Source: Agilicoccus flavus
Lineage (GTDB): Bacteria > Actinomycetota > Actinomycetes > Actinomycetales > Dermatophilaceae
NCBI RefSeq assembly: GCF_014857905.1
Contig: NZ_JACYXE010000010.1
Coordinates: 155,314 to 219,313 of the forward strand
Reading direction: 5' to 3'
Length of the DNA: 64,000 nucleotides
The notes under the pieces are model-generated. The model was not told the origin of the DNA and did no database searches. It saw nothing but the letters and a program-made list of their open reading frames with translations. Positions 44,287 to 53,125 of this stretch are shown piece after piece (the stretch's first letter is position 1; each line of letters opens with the position of its first letter). A program made the position numbers and the translations under genes.

Positions 44287-45711
44287 GTGACTGAGCGACG
44301 CGAGCAGGTGGTGGTGATCGGGGGCGGCCCGGGTGGCTACGAGGCGGCCCTCGTGGCGGCCGGGGTCGGGGCCGAGGTGACGATCGTCGAGTCCGGGGGG
44401 ATCGGGGGCGCGGCCGTGCTCACCGACTGCGTCCCGAGCAAGGCGCTCGTCGCCGCCGGCGGCTACCTCGGCCGGCTCGTCGACAGCGCCGCGAGCATGG
44501 GTGTCCACTACGAGACCCACGTCGCGCCCGAGCTCGCCGACGACCCCGACATCGAGCTCATGGGCGCCGACCTCGGCGAGGTCAACGACCGCATCCTCCA
44601 CCTCGCGCGGGCGCAGTCGGACGACATCCGCGCCGGCCTCGAGGCGGCGGGCGTGAGCGTCGTCGTCGGGCGCGGCCGGCTCGCGTCGCCGACCCGGGTC
44701 GAGGCGGAGCTCGCCGACGGGTCGCGGCAGGAGTTCGACGCCGACACGATCCTGGTCGCGACGGGCGCCTCGCCGCGCGTGCTGTCCAGCGCCGTCCCCG
44801 ACGGCGACCGCATCCTCACGTGGCAGCAGATCTGGGCGCTGCGCGACGTCCCGCGCCGCCTCGTCGTCATCGGCTCCGGGGTCACCGGTGCCGAGCTCGC
44901 GCAGGCCTACCTGCACCTCGGCACCGAGGTCGTCCTCGTGTCCTCGCGCGACCGGGTGCTGCCCGGCGAGGACCCCGACGCCGCGGAGGTCGTCGAGCGC
45001 GTGTTCCGCGAGCGGGGCATGGAGGTCCTCAACCGCTCGCGCGCCGAGTCCGTCGAGCGAACGCAGGACGGCGTCCTCGTGCGGCTCACCGACGGCCGGC
45101 AGGTCACCGGCACCCACGCGCTGCTCGCTGTCGGCTCCGTTCCGCTGACGACCGACCTCGGTCTGGCGGACGTCGGCGTCGAGACGACCGAGAGCGGGCA
45201 CATCGTCGTCGACCGCGTCTCGCGCACGTCCGTGCGCGGCGTCTACGCGGCGGGCGACTGCACCGGCGTCCTCCCCCTCGCGTCGGTGGCGGCCATGCAG
45301 GGCCGCATCGCCATGGCGCACGCGCTCGGCGACGGGGTCACCCCGCTCGACGTCGAGGGCATCGCGGCGAACATCTTCACCGACCCCGAGATCGCCACCG
45401 TCGGGCTCACGCAGGAGGAGGCCGACGCGCGCAACGACGTCCGCTCGTTGCGGATGTCGCTGGCCACGAACGCCCGGGCCAAGATGGAGGGCCTGACGGA
45501 AGGGTTCGTCAAGCTCTTCGCCGCCAAGGGCGGCAACACGGTGCTCGGGGGCGTCGTCGTCGCCCCCCGGGCCTCCGAGATCATCTTCCCGATCGCCCTG
45601 GCCGTGCACCACCGCCTCACCGTCGACCAGGTGGCCTCGACGATCACCGTGTACCCGTCGCTGTCGGGCTCCGTGGCCGAGGCGGCCCGCCGCCTCCACG
45701 TCGCGGGCTGA
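44287..45711 (+). CDS. NAD(P)H-quinone dehydrogenase, LpdA-type flavoprotein
   Basis: 474 residues of the flavoprotein disulfide reductase family. VVVIGGGPGGYEAALVAA is the FAD loop, VIGSGVTGAELAQAYLHLG the NAD loop and VYAAGDCTGVLPLA the second FAD motif. The redox motif is GGAAVLTDCVPSK, with only one Cys, so it cannot form the CxxxxC disulfide of lipoamide dehydrogenase. This matches the LpdA (Rv3303c-like) group, which reduces quinones. The C-terminal dimerisation domain is complete (VHHRLTVDQVASTITVYPSL). GTG 44287 follows GATGAT by 6 nt, probably leaderless. Confidence 0.9.
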   Translation: MTERREQVVVIGGGPGGYEAALVAAGVGAEVTIVESGGIGGAAVLTDCVPSKALVAAGGYLGRLVDSAASMGVHYETHVAPELADDPDIELMGADLGEVNDRILHLARAQSDDIRAGLEAAGVSVVVGRGRLASPTRVEAELADGSRQEFDADTILVATGASPRVLSSAVPDGDRILTWQQIWALRDVPRRLVVIGSGVTGAELAQAYLHLGTEVVLVSSRDRVLPGEDPDAAEVVERVFRERGMEVLNRSRAESVERTQDGVLVRLTDGRQVTGTHALLAVGSVPLTTDLGLADVGVETTESGHIVVDRVSRTSVRGVYAAGDCTGVLPLASVAAMQGRIAMAHALGDGVTPLDVEGIAANIFTDPEIATVGLTQEEADARNDVRSLRMSLATNARAKMEGLTEGFVKLFAAKGGNTVLGGVVVAPRASEIIFPIALAVHHRLTVDQVASTITVYPSLSGSVAEAARRLHVAG

Positions 45712-45770
45712 GCACGGCCCACCCGTTTCGACGGGGGCGTCCAGGGGCAGGACAGGAACATGACCGGTGA

Positions 45771-45790
45771 CTCCCGGGCTCCTCCGGGAG
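45771..45790 (+). terminator. Short hairpin after the LpdA-type gene
   Basis: CTCCCGG (45771-45777) and CCGGGAG (45784-45790) form a 7-bp stem with a 6-nt loop, 60 nt past the stop. It is weaker than the other hairpins in the window. Confidence 0.4.
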
Positions 45791-45878
45791 CCTCGGGACG
45801 GATGGACCCCGCCCGCCGGGCCGGGGATCGGACACCGGGGATCCGCCAGGATCCCGCGCAACCCACAGGAGAACCGAC

Positions 45879-46187
45879 ATGGTCGATTTCAACCGCCTCA
45901 TCGGCAAGGTGCGCCGAGCCGTCGCCGACAACCCCGACAAGGTGCGCTCCGGTCTCGACCGGGTGGAGGGCACGATCAACAGCAGGACCGGCAACAAGTA
46001 CGCCGGCAAGCTCCGCCAGGGGCGCGGCGGCCTCGAGAGCGCGATCGGGGTGCCCACCCGGTCCCGCGACGCGTTCCGCGACGAGGCGAGCCGCCCCACC
46101 CAGCGCCCCGACACGGTGCACACCGACCCGGTCACCCCGCCCGAGCCGGTCGACCGCCCCGGCCCCATCCGGGACGAGCGGCTCTGA
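45879..46187 (+). CDS. MT0933-like antitoxin family protein
   Basis: 102 residues. The first 50 residues (FNRLIGKVRRAVADNPDKVR, then GNKYAGKL) have the short amphipathic pattern of the MT0933/Rv0909 family, annotated as antitoxin but lacking a demonstrated toxin partner in most genomes. The C-terminal half is a low-complexity Pro/Asp tail. ATG 45879 has AGGAG 7 nt upstream. No toxin-like gene is adjacent; the neighbours are housekeeping. It may be a small stress or membrane-associated protein instead of an antitoxin. Confidence 0.75.
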   Translation: MVDFNRLIGKVRRAVADNPDKVRSGLDRVEGTINSRTGNKYAGKLRQGRGGLESAIGVPTRSRDAFRDEASRPTQRPDTVHTDPVTPPEPVDRPGPIRDERL

Positions 46188-46238
46188 GCCCGGCCTCGAC
46201 GCGGCCCGGTCGGCTCGGCCGACGCGCCTGAGCGACCC

Positions 46239-46281
46239 ACGAGAGCGGGGCGCCACCCTCACGGTGGCGCCCCGCTCTCGT
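46239..46281. terminator. Bidirectional terminator between the MT0933-like gene and acyl-CoA carboxylase alpha
   Basis: A perfect 19-bp stem (46239-46257 with 46263-46281) with a 5-nt loop lies between two convergent genes, 15 bp from the carboxylase stop. Confidence 0.92.
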
Positions 46282-46296
46282 CGTGTCCGGGCCGGG

Positions 46297-48087
46297 TCAG
46301 TCGGCGTCGGTGATGGTCGCGAGCACGGTGCCGCTCGCCACCGTCTCGCCCACCGCGGCGGTCAGCCCCGAGACGACGCCGGCCTTGTGGGCGGTGATCG
46401 GCTGCTCCATCTTCATGGCCTCGAGGACGACGACGAGGTCGCCGGCGGCCACGGTCGCGCCGTCCTCGACCGCGAGCTTGACGATCGTGCCCTGCATGGG
46501 CGCGGTGAGGGCGTCGCCGCCGGCCGCGGCCCCGCCGCCGGCGCGCGCCGAGGATCGCCGGGGCGCCTTGCGGCGGGACCCGCCCCCGCCGGCGCCGCCG
46601 ACCCGGAGGTCGCCCGGCAGGGTCACCTCGAGCCGCTTCCCGCCCACCTCGACGACGACGCGGGAGCGCTCGTCGACCTCGCAGCCCTCGGCGGTGGGGC
46701 CGGCGTAGGGCTCGATGGTGTTGTCGAACTCCGTCTCGATCCAGCGCGTGTGCACCGTGAAGGGGGCGTCCCCCGCGGGCGCGAACGCCGGGTCGTCGAC
46801 GACCGCCCGGTGGAACGTCAGGGCGGTCGGCATGCCCTCGACGACGATCTCGGCGAGCGCGCGGCGAGACCGCTCGAGCGCCTGGGCGCGGGTCGCGCCG
46901 GTGACGACGAGCTTGGCGAGCATCGAGTCGAACGCACCCGAGACGACGTCACCGGCCTCCACCCCCGAGTCGAGGCGCACGCCGGGGCCCGACGGCGGGC
47001 GGAACGTGAGGACCGTTCCGGGGGCCGGCAGAAAGCCGCGCCCCGGGTCCTCGCCGTTGATGCGGAACTCGAAGCTGTGCCCGCGGGTGCCCGCGCGCAG
47101 CTCCTCCTGGGTGTAACCCAGCTCCTCGCCGTTCGCGATGCGGAACTGCTCGCGGACGAGGTCGATCCCCGTGACCTCCTCGGTGACGGGGTGCTCGACC
47201 TGCAGGCGCGTGTTGACCTCGAGGAAGCTGATGGTCCCGTCGGCGGCGACGAGGTACTCGCACGTCCCGGCGCCGACGTAGTTCGCCTCGGCGAGGATCG
47301 CGCGGCTGGCGCGGATCAGCTCGTCCTCCTGCTCGGCGGTGAGGAAGGGCGCGGGTGCCTCCTCGACGAGCTTCTGGTGCCGGCGCTGCAGCGAGCAGTC
47401 GCGGGTGGACACGACGACGACGTTGCCGTGGGTGTCGGCGAGGCACTGGGTCTCGACGTGCCGCGGCTGGTCGAGGTAGCGCTCGACGAAGCACTCGCCC
47501 CGGCCGAACGCGCCGACGGCCTCGCGGACCGCCGAGTCGTACAGCTCGGGGATCTCCTCCATCGTGCGGGCCACCTTGAGTCCGCGACCGCCGCCGCCGT
47601 AGGCCGCCTTGATGGCGACGGGCAGTCCGTGCTCGCGGGCGAAGTCCACGACCTCGTCGGCGCCCGACACCGGGTCCTTCGTGCCGGGGACGAGCGGCGC
47701 GTCGGCGCGGGTGGCGATGTGGCGCGCCTTGACCTTGTCGCCGAGGGAGTCGATCGCCTCCGGCCCGGGGCCGATCCACGTCAGGCCGGCGTCGATGACG
47801 GCGCGCGCGAACTCGGCGTTCTCGGCGAGGAAGCCGTACCCGGGGTGGACGGCGTCGGCGCCGCTGCGCCGCGCGACGTCGAGCAGCTTGTCCACGACGA
47901 GGTAGCTCTCACCGGGGGTCGACCCACCGAGGGCGTAGGCCTCGTCGGCCACCTTCACGTGCAGCGCGTCCCGGTCGGGGTCGGCGTACACGGCGACGGA
48001 AGTGAGGCCGGAGTCCTTGCACGCGCGCGCGATGCGCACGGCGATCTCCCCGCGGTTGGCGATCAGCACTGATGAGATGGGGGCCAT
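46297..48087 (-). CDS. Biotin-dependent acyl-CoA carboxylase alpha chain (biotin carboxylase + BCCP)
   Basis: 596 residues. Residues 1-450 are biotin carboxylase ([51 protein letters not shown]-grasp loop, [20 protein letters not shown]). The C-terminal 70 residues are a biotinyl domain with the modified Lys in [10 protein letters not shown]. Together they form the AccA3-type subunit that serves several carboxyltransferases for acetyl- or propionyl-CoA. ATG 48087 opens [13 protein letters not shown]; a minus-strand TAGGCT 8 nt upstream suggests a leaderless message. The beta chain at 61.7 kb may be a partner. Confidence 0.96.
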   Translation of the reverse strand: MAPISSVLIANRGEIAVRIARACKDSGLTSVAVYADPDRDALHVKVADEAYALGGSTPGESYLVVDKLLDVARRSGADAVHPGYGFLAENAEFARAVIDAGLTWIGPGPEAIDSLGDKVKARHIATRADAPLVPGTKDPVSGADEVVDFAREHGLPVAIKAAYGGGGRGLKVARTMEEIPELYDSAVREAVGAFGRGECFVERYLDQPRHVETQCLADTHGNVVVVSTRDCSLQRRHQKLVEEAPAPFLTAEQEDELIRASRAILAEANYVGAGTCEYLVAADGTISFLEVNTRLQVEHPVTEEVTGIDLVREQFRIANGEELGYTQEELRAGTRGHSFEFRINGEDPGRGFLPAPGTVLTFRPPSGPGVRLDSGVEAGDVVSGAFDSMLAKLVVTGATRAQALERSRRALAEIVVEGMPTALTFHRAVVDDPAFAPAGDAPFTVHTRWIETEFDNTIEPYAGPTAEGCEVDERSRVVVEVGGKRLEVTLPGDLRVGGAGGGGSRRKAPRRSSARAGGGAAAGGDALTAPMQGTIVKLAVEDGATVAAGDLVVVLEAMKMEQPITAHKAGVVSGLTAAVGETVASGTVLATITDAD

Positions 48088-48409
48088 GGGCCGGAAGCCT
48101 AGCGTCGGTTCGCACGTGCGGCCCGACGATGGCCCCGACTCCGGGCAGGGGCGGGCCGGTCCGGGGCGGGCGTGCGCGCCGGTCCCGTCCGCGACGCGCC
48201 CCACGGCCGCGCGTCGAGCTCGGTCCGGCCCGTCCCTGCCGGGGCCCGCAGCGCCGCCCGCAGCGGCGCGGGCGGGCGGTCTGCCCCGCCCGCCCGCCCC
48301 GCCGTCCCGGCGCCGACTCCGTCCCGGCGCCGACTCCGCCCACGCGCGCCCGTCCGGCCCTGCGCGACGGGCCCGGCCTCGCCGTCGGCCCGGCGGCAGC
48401 GGAATCAGG

Positions 48410-48521
48410 GAGTTTTCACGACAACTGCACTGCCATTCGCACCGCCGTTCGCATCATCGCTGGTCAGAGGCGTGGGCTTTTCGGGTCGGGGCCATTGCCC
48501 GTGCAGTTGTCGTGAAAACTC
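48410..48521. mobile_element. 112-bp element bounded by perfect 21-bp inverted repeats (MITE-like)
   Basis: Left arm 48410-48430 begins GAGTTTTCACGACAACTGCA; right arm 48501-48521 is its exact reverse complement. The 70 bp between carry no frame of note. The arms are A/T-richer than the flanks. This may be a miniature inverted-repeat element, a palindromic repeat of another sort, or two opposing binding sites for one regulator. No clear target duplication is seen at the ends. Confidence 0.6.
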
Positions 48522-48657
48522 GCCCCGTGGCGGATCTCACCGACTGCCGCACGTCACGCGGGACTCCCATCGCCCGAGGGCGCCGTCACGGCCTGACCGC
48601 GGGTGCCGTCGGCGTGGTCGCGCCGGGGCAGCCCCGGATCCTGCGCGGCACGATCCA

Positions 48658-48706
48658 CCCGATTCGAGGGGGAGCGTCCTCCTACCCGACCCGAGGGGGA
48701 GCGTCC
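48658..48706 (+). repeat. Tandem 22-bp repeat, period 27
   Basis: CCCGATTCGAGGGGGAGCGT and onward at 48658-48679 recurs at 48685-48706 with two differences. It lies in the gene-poor region left of the aldo/keto reductase-like gene. Confidence 0.6.
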
Positions 48707-48900
48707 GCGACGCGCTGCGGGACCGACTCGGCGTCTCCGTAGCGGAGCCCGTCGTCGGGGGACGACCGACGGTCAGCGCGGCGGGGCCCCACCGGACCTC
48801 GCTCCAGCGGAAGACGTCGTCGACGATCTCGAGCGGGGTCGGGCCGACCCAGGGCGCCGCGGTGTCCGCCGAGCTCCCTGTGGGTCCGGCGCGGGCGTTA

Positions 48901-48906
48901 TACGGT
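48901..48906 (+). promoter_or_regulatory. -10 element of a leaderless promoter for the aldo/keto reductase-like gene
   Basis: TACGGT is 7 nt before ATG 48914, and an overlapping TATACG makes the patch A/T-rich. No ribosome-binding site follows. Confidence 0.45.
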
Positions 48907-48913
48907 TGTGACC

Positions 48914-49924
48914 ATGTCCCGGGTCGAGGCACTCATGCTGCCCGCGGGCGGCCATTGCGTGCCGATGCCCGCGCTGGGGCTGCGGGTGCCTCCCCGCACC
49001 CCTCACTCGCTGCGCTGGAGGGCGGGGTCGCCCGAGGCGGTGGTGGCGCGGGCCGTCGGGCTCGGCCTCGGTCTCGACGTGGCCGCGGGAGCCGAGGACG
49101 TCGTCGCCGGCGCCCTGGCCGCCTCCCGCACCGACGAGGGGTCGGCCTTCGTCACCGTGACCGTCACCGCCGGTCCGGCCGGCCCGGGTCCGCGCGAGGC
49201 CTTCCTCGAGGCGGGTCGCCGGCTGCGCCACCCCGTGGTCGACCTCGCGCTCCTGCCGGGAGCACCCTTCGGCGCCGCCGCCGCCGCCGCCGCCGCGCCG
49301 CGCGGTGGTCCGTCGCAGGCCGACGTCGGCGACCTCGACTTCGATCCCTCGCCGGCGCCCGACCCGCGCCAGGTCCACGCGTGGGTGGACGCCTGGCGGG
49401 AGCTGCTCGCGCTCCGCGACGAGGGACGCATCCGCGTCGTGGGCACCGCGGGCGCCGAGGCCGTCGATCTCGCCCTGCTCATGGACTCCACGGGCGAGGC
49501 GCCCGCGGTCAACCAGATCGAGTTGCACCCGTACCGGGCCCGGCGCGACCTGCGGGGCTTCCACGCCCAGCACGGCATCGCCACCGCGGCCTTGCGGCCC
49601 CTCGCCACCGGCGCCGTCCTGCTGCACGAGCCCACCGTGCACCGCGTGGCGTTGGCGATGGGCGCGTCGCCCGCTCAGGTGGTCCTCGCGTGGCAGTGGC
49701 TCCACGGCGATGCGGTCGTGAGCACGGCGACGAGGCCGCGCCAGCTCCTCGACCAGGTGGCGTCCCTCGATCTGCGCCTCTCGCCCGAGCACGTCGCCCT
49801 GCTCGACGGTCTCGACGGCGGCACGCCCGCGCCGGGCCCGACCGGGCGCCCCGTGCCCCGCCGTCGCCGGGCCCTGCGGCGTCCGTCCGCGGCATTGCGC
49901 CGGTTCATGTCCCCGCGTCGCTGA
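48914..49924 (+). CDS. Aldo/keto reductase-like protein lacking catalytic residues (probable pseudoenzyme)
   Basis: 336 residues. The overall aldo/keto reductase order is kept: an opening VPMPALGLRVP, REAFLEAGRRLRHPVVDLAL, then PAVNQIELHPYRARRDLRGF (family hallmark), ASPAQVVLAWQWLHGDAVVS and LSPEHVALLDGLDGG. The usual tetrad is altered. The Asp is kept in LGLDVAAGAED but the Tyr four to five residues on is absent, the Lys strand reads FVTVTVT, and the His of the HWP motif is replaced (DLALLPGAP). The NADP-binding PKS loop reads STATRP. An Ala/Gly-rich insert follows position 115. The frame is intact with strong codon bias, so it is probably expressed but not a normal reductase. Confidence 0.72.
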   Translation: MSRVEALMLPAGGHCVPMPALGLRVPPRTPHSLRWRAGSPEAVVARAVGLGLGLDVAAGAEDVVAGALAASRTDEGSAFVTVTVTAGPAGPGPREAFLEAGRRLRHPVVDLALLPGAPFGAAAAAAAAPRGGPSQADVGDLDFDPSPAPDPRQVHAWVDAWRELLALRDEGRIRVVGTAGAEAVDLALLMDSTGEAPAVNQIELHPYRARRDLRGFHAQHGIATAALRPLATGAVLLHEPTVHRVALAMGASPAQVVLAWQWLHGDAVVSTATRPRQLLDQVASLDLRLSPEHVALLDGLDGGTPAPGPTGRPVPRRRRALRRPSAALRRFMSPRR

Positions 49925-50506
49925 CCGAGTCGGGAACCGGGCCACCGTCGTTGTCGGCGCCGGCACGGGCCCGGGACAGGCCCGGAGCGGCCGGCCGGGG
50001 GATCGAGCGCCCCGATCGGGCCGACCGGCGCGGACCGCCTTGACCGGGCCGACCGGCCCGACCGGGTCGACCGGCGCGGACCGCCTTGATCGGGTCGACC
50101 GGCGCGGACCGCCTTGATCGGGCCGACCGGCGCGGACCGCCTTGATCGGGCCGACCGGGCCGACCGCGTCGAGAACCGGGTCACTGTCGTTGTCGGCGCC
50201 GGCACGGGCCCGGAGCGGCCGGCCGGGGGATCGACCGCCCCGACCTGGCCGCCCCGGTCGGCCCGGCCGACCCGCGACGACCAGTCCCACAGGGCGGACC
50301 GCGTCGACCGGAGCCGACCTCGTCGGACGGGCCGGCCGCGCACGTCCCACCGTCCCCGGCCGACATGATCCGGCCGGGTCGCGCTGGGTACCCTGCCGGG
50401 ACCGACGCACCTGCCGGTCCGTCCCTCGTCGTGATCCCGGGCCCGGCCTCGTTCGCCCACGTCGGTCCCTGTTCGTCTGCTGTCCCCCGTCGCCCCAGGA
50501 GCCACC
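49925..50506. other. 582-bp repeat-rich intergenic region
   Basis: No gene is supported here. It holds a roughly 75-bp duplicated block (49934-50013 and 50172-50241; the left copy has a 10-nt insertion) around a 28-bp minisatellite, then about 260 bp of GC-rich sequence leading to the amidohydrolase. Apparent frames across it translate to repeats of Gly, Pro, Arg and Asp. Confidence 0.7.
50014..50143. repeat. 28-bp GC-rich minisatellite
   Basis: Units at 50014-50041, 50088-50115 and 50116-50143 share GACCGGCGCGGACCGCCTT with one or no changes. A longer variant unit (50042-50087) carries a short internal expansion. Confidence 0.8.
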
Positions 50507-52087
50507 GTGACCATCCGCGTCTTCCGCCACGGACGCATCCACACCGGAGCCGCCGAGCGGCCCGCCGAGGCGTTTGCGGTGCGGGCCGGGCAGATCCTCG
50601 CGGTGGGCTCGGAGGCGCAGGTTCGCCGGGCCGTCGGGACGGGCGCCGAGGTCGTCGACCTCGAGGGCGCGGCCGTCATCCCCGGCATCGCCGACGCGCA
50701 TCTGCATTCGGGGTTGCTCTCGCGGGGCCTGGTGTCCGTGGATCTGCGCACCGCGACGTCGTCGGCGGAGTGCGCGCGGCGCCTCGCCGACCACGTCGCG
50801 GGGTGGCCGAGCACGCGGTGGGCGTTCGGTGGGCTGTGGGACGCCAACCTGTGGGCCGCGGGCGACGTCCCACACCGCGACGTGCTCGACGCCGTATGCC
50901 CCGAGCGCTCGGTCGCGCTCATCAGCGGTGACTGCCACTCGATGTGGGTCAACTCGGCGGCCCTCGCGCGTCTCGGCATCGACGCGGCGACACCGGACCC
51001 GCCCGGCGGGCAGATCGTCCGCGACGACGCCGGACGCGCGACGGGCCTCCTCCTCGAGGCGGCCCGGCACCCGGTCGAGGCCATCGAGGGGTCCGACGCC
51101 GGCGGCGACCTGCGCGAGCTGCTGCGTCGCGGTCAGGAGCACCTGCTGTCGCTCGGGCTGACGAGCGTCACGTGCTTCGACGGCGAGGACGTCCGCGAGG
51201 CGTATCTCGACCTGCACCGGGCCGGGGAGCTGCGCCTGCGGGTCCGCAAGTCGATCCCGGCGGCGGCCCTCGAGTCGGCGGTCGCCGAGGGCCGCCGCAC
51301 CGGGGACGGTGACGACTGGTTCCGGACCGGCGCTGTGAAGATCTTCACCGACGGCGCGCTCGGCTCGCACACCTGCCACATGAGCCACGAGTTCGACGGT
51401 GAACCCGGCAACGCGGGCATGTGCGTGACGCCGCCGGCGGAGCTCGACCGTCTCGTCGGTCTGGCCTGTTCGAACGGGATCGCGGTGGCGGCGCACGCCA
51501 TCGGCGACCGCGCGATCTCCGACGTGCTCGACGCGTTCGAGCGCAGCCGCGAGACGTGGTGGCGTCGACTGCGGCACCGGATCGAGCACGTGCAGCACGT
51601 CGACCCGGCCGACCTGCCGCGGATGGCGGCGCTCGGTGTCGTCGCCTCGATGCAGCCCGCGCACGCCCCGAGCGACATCGACCTCGTCGAGTCGCTCCTG
51701 GCGGGCCGCGGCCTGCTGTCGTACGCGTGGAACTCGGTGCGGGCGGCCGGGATCGCCCTGACCTTCGGCTCCGACGCCCCCGTCGAGACCGCCGACCCGT
51801 TCGAGGGCCTCGGTGCCGCCGTCCTTCGGACCCGCGCCGACGGCACCCCGGCCGGGGGGTGGCAGCCGCACGAGCGTCTGACGATGCGGCAGGCGTTGCA
51901 CGCGTACACGACCTCGCCCGCCGACCCGATGGGGGAGGGGCGCGTCGGGGCGATCGCGCCGGGCCGGCTCGCCGACGTCGTCGTCCTCGACCGCGACCCG
52001 TTCGGCGAGGCGCCCGAGTCGGTGCGGTCCACCCGGGTGCTGCAGACGTGGGTCGCCGGGGAGTGCCGGTACGAGCGGCGAACGTAG
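50507..52087 (+). CDS. Amidohydrolase family protein (YtcJ-like, amidohydrolase_3)
   Basis: 526 residues of the metal-dependent amidohydrolase superfamily. His65 and His67 in DAHLHSG, the Lys/Asp region VKIFTDGALGS, AHAIGDRA, RIEHVQHV and the Asp in FGSDAPVETADPF are the expected metal and catalytic positions. Related enzymes hydrolyse N-substituted formamides and other amides; the exact substrate is unknown. AGGAG lies 7 nt before GTG 50507. The stop codon lies inside the first unit of a tandem repeat array, which therefore contributes the last codons. Confidence 0.9.
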   Translation: MTIRVFRHGRIHTGAAERPAEAFAVRAGQILAVGSEAQVRRAVGTGAEVVDLEGAAVIPGIADAHLHSGLLSRGLVSVDLRTATSSAECARRLADHVAGWPSTRWAFGGLWDANLWAAGDVPHRDVLDAVCPERSVALISGDCHSMWVNSAALARLGIDAATPDPPGGQIVRDDAGRATGLLLEAARHPVEAIEGSDAGGDLRELLRRGQEHLLSLGLTSVTCFDGEDVREAYLDLHRAGELRLRVRKSIPAAALESAVAEGRRTGDGDDWFRTGAVKIFTDGALGSHTCHMSHEFDGEPGNAGMCVTPPAELDRLVGLACSNGIAVAAHAIGDRAISDVLDAFERSRETWWRRLRHRIEHVQHVDPADLPRMAALGVVASMQPAHAPSDIDLVESLLAGRGLLSYAWNSVRAAGIALTFGSDAPVETADPFEGLGAAVLRTRADGTPAGGWQPHERLTMRQALHAYTTSPADPMGEGRVGAIAPGRLADVVVLDRDPFGEAPESVRSTRVLQTWVAGECRYERRT

Positions 52088-52280
52088 GTGAGCGTGCGAG
52101 CCGGAGTGAGCGCGACGGGGGGCATCGGGCGGCGAGCGTAGGTGGGCGTGCGGGCTGGAGTGAGCGCGACGGGGGGGCATCGGGCGGCGAGCGTAGGTGA
52201 GCGTGCGGGCTGGAGTGAGCGCGACGGGGGGGCATCGGGCGGCGAGCGTAGGTGAGCGTGCGGGCCGGAGTGAGCGCGGC
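52078..52280 (+). repeat. REP-like tandem array, about 3.7 units of 54-55 bp
   Basis: Units at 52078-52131, 52132-52186, 52187-52241 and a partial one at 52242-52280 begin GCGARCGTAGGTGRGCGTGC. Units differ by only a few bases. The first 41 bases match the repeats at 31123-31216 except at about five positions. The array starts inside the amidohydrolase 3' end. Confidence 0.88.
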
Positions 52281-52349
52281 AGGGGACACCGGCGACTCGC
52301 ACGGCCTGAGCGCTGGACGGCCCGAGCGCGCCTGACGGGGCGCTGGGCG

Positions 52350-52976
52350 TCAGCGGCGGCCGGGGTCCGAGCCGAGGACGTCGAACAACTCGGCCACGGA
52401 GTCGGCGAGGCGGTCGGGGGCGCCGGGCTGGGGCGTGGCCCACGACCGGGTCGACGACGTCGACCGGCTGGAGGAGCGCGGCGAGGGGGTCCAGGGGGCG
52501 GTCCGCTCGCTGCGCCGGGCGCGTGCCGCGGAGGCCTCCGATTCGCGCGCGGTGCGCGGGAGGGCGGTGCGCGAGGTGCGCGGCGAGGAGGTCCTCGCCG
52601 GGCTCCGGCGCGTCGTCGCCGTCTGCCGCCCGGAGAACGGCGTCCAGCGGGTGCCGGTGCGGTCGGTGGAGTCCTCGTCGAGTTGCGCGTCGGAGCGTCG
52701 CTTGCGTTCCGCGGCCTCGTCGAGCGCGTCCCACATGCTCCTCGGTTCGGTGCTCGGGCGGGCGGACCGGCCCGAGCCGCGCGGCCGGGGGGTCGCGGGG
52801 GTCGTGCGGCGAGGCGAGGCGCTGGGGGCCGGAGTGGCGCCGTCGGTGATCGTCGTCCGGGGTGAGGGTGAGGAGTCGTCGGCCCGCGTCGCCGCTCGGA
52901 TCGGGGCGAGCACGAGGAAGATGAGCGCGAGCACGCCGAGGAAGACGACGATCGGACTCCACGTGCGCCGCGTCAC
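52350..52976 (-). CDS. Putative single-pass membrane protein with disordered Ser/Arg/Thr-rich tail
   Basis: 208 residues. VTRRTWSPIVVFLGVLALIF at the start gives a membrane helix after a short basic lead, followed by about 180 residues rich in Ser, Thr, Arg and Pro with an acidic helical patch (SMWDALDEAAERKRRSDAQL). It ends in a helical segment reading DRLADSVAELFDVLG. GAGGAGG stands 8 nt before GTG 52976. The family was not recognised. Divergent from another anchored low-complexity protein. Confidence 0.6.
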   Translation of the reverse strand: MTRRTWSPIVVFLGVLALIFLVLAPIRAATRADDSSPSPRTTITDGATPAPSASPRRTTPATPRPRGSGRSARPSTEPRSMWDALDEAAERKRRSDAQLDEDSTDRTGTRWTPFSGRQTATTRRSPARTSSPRTSRTALPRTARESEASAARARRSERTAPWTPSPRSSSRSTSSTRSWATPQPGAPDRLADSVAELFDVLGSDPGRR

Positions 52977-53125
52977 CCGCCCCACCTCCTCGAAACCGCC
53001 TGTCCTCACTCGTGTGTAGACCAGATGCCGGGTGCAGGCAAGCGCCTCGCCGGCCGGTCCGCCGTGTCGGAGCACGGGTCGGAGCGTGCGACCCTGGGAC
53101 GGGGAGCGGGGAGGGGAGACCACGC

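Larger units (their letters stand above)
48088..48913. other. 826-bp region without a complete gene
   Basis: Contains the carboxylase promoter (TAGGCT, 48096-48101, minus), GC-rich filler with short CGCCGACTCCGTCCCGG-type duplications near 48310-48340, the inverted-repeat element 48410-48521, a 22-bp tandem pair at 48658-48706, and a short minus-strand stretch (48764-48873) with coding-like third positions but no convincing start. Confidence 0.6.

Noticed and set aside
42313..45861. 1182-codon minus-strand frame that includes DUF4129
   Set aside because: Only the part from GTG 43002 is protein-like; the rest is antisense to the LpdA-type gene or out of frame in the membrane protein gene.
45879..46187. 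A complete toxin-antitoxin pair with the MT0933-like protein
   Set aside because: No toxin-like gene lies beside it; neighbours are LpdA and acyl-CoA carboxylase.
50014..50143. CRISPR array in the 28-bp repeats
   Set aside because: Units are contiguous without unique spacers of constant length and no cas genes are present.
48772..52180. Very long minus-strand frame across the aldo/keto reductase-like gene and amidohydrolase
   Set aside because: Repeat-driven antisense frame without domain patterns, running over the amidohydrolase whose metal-binding motifs are clear.
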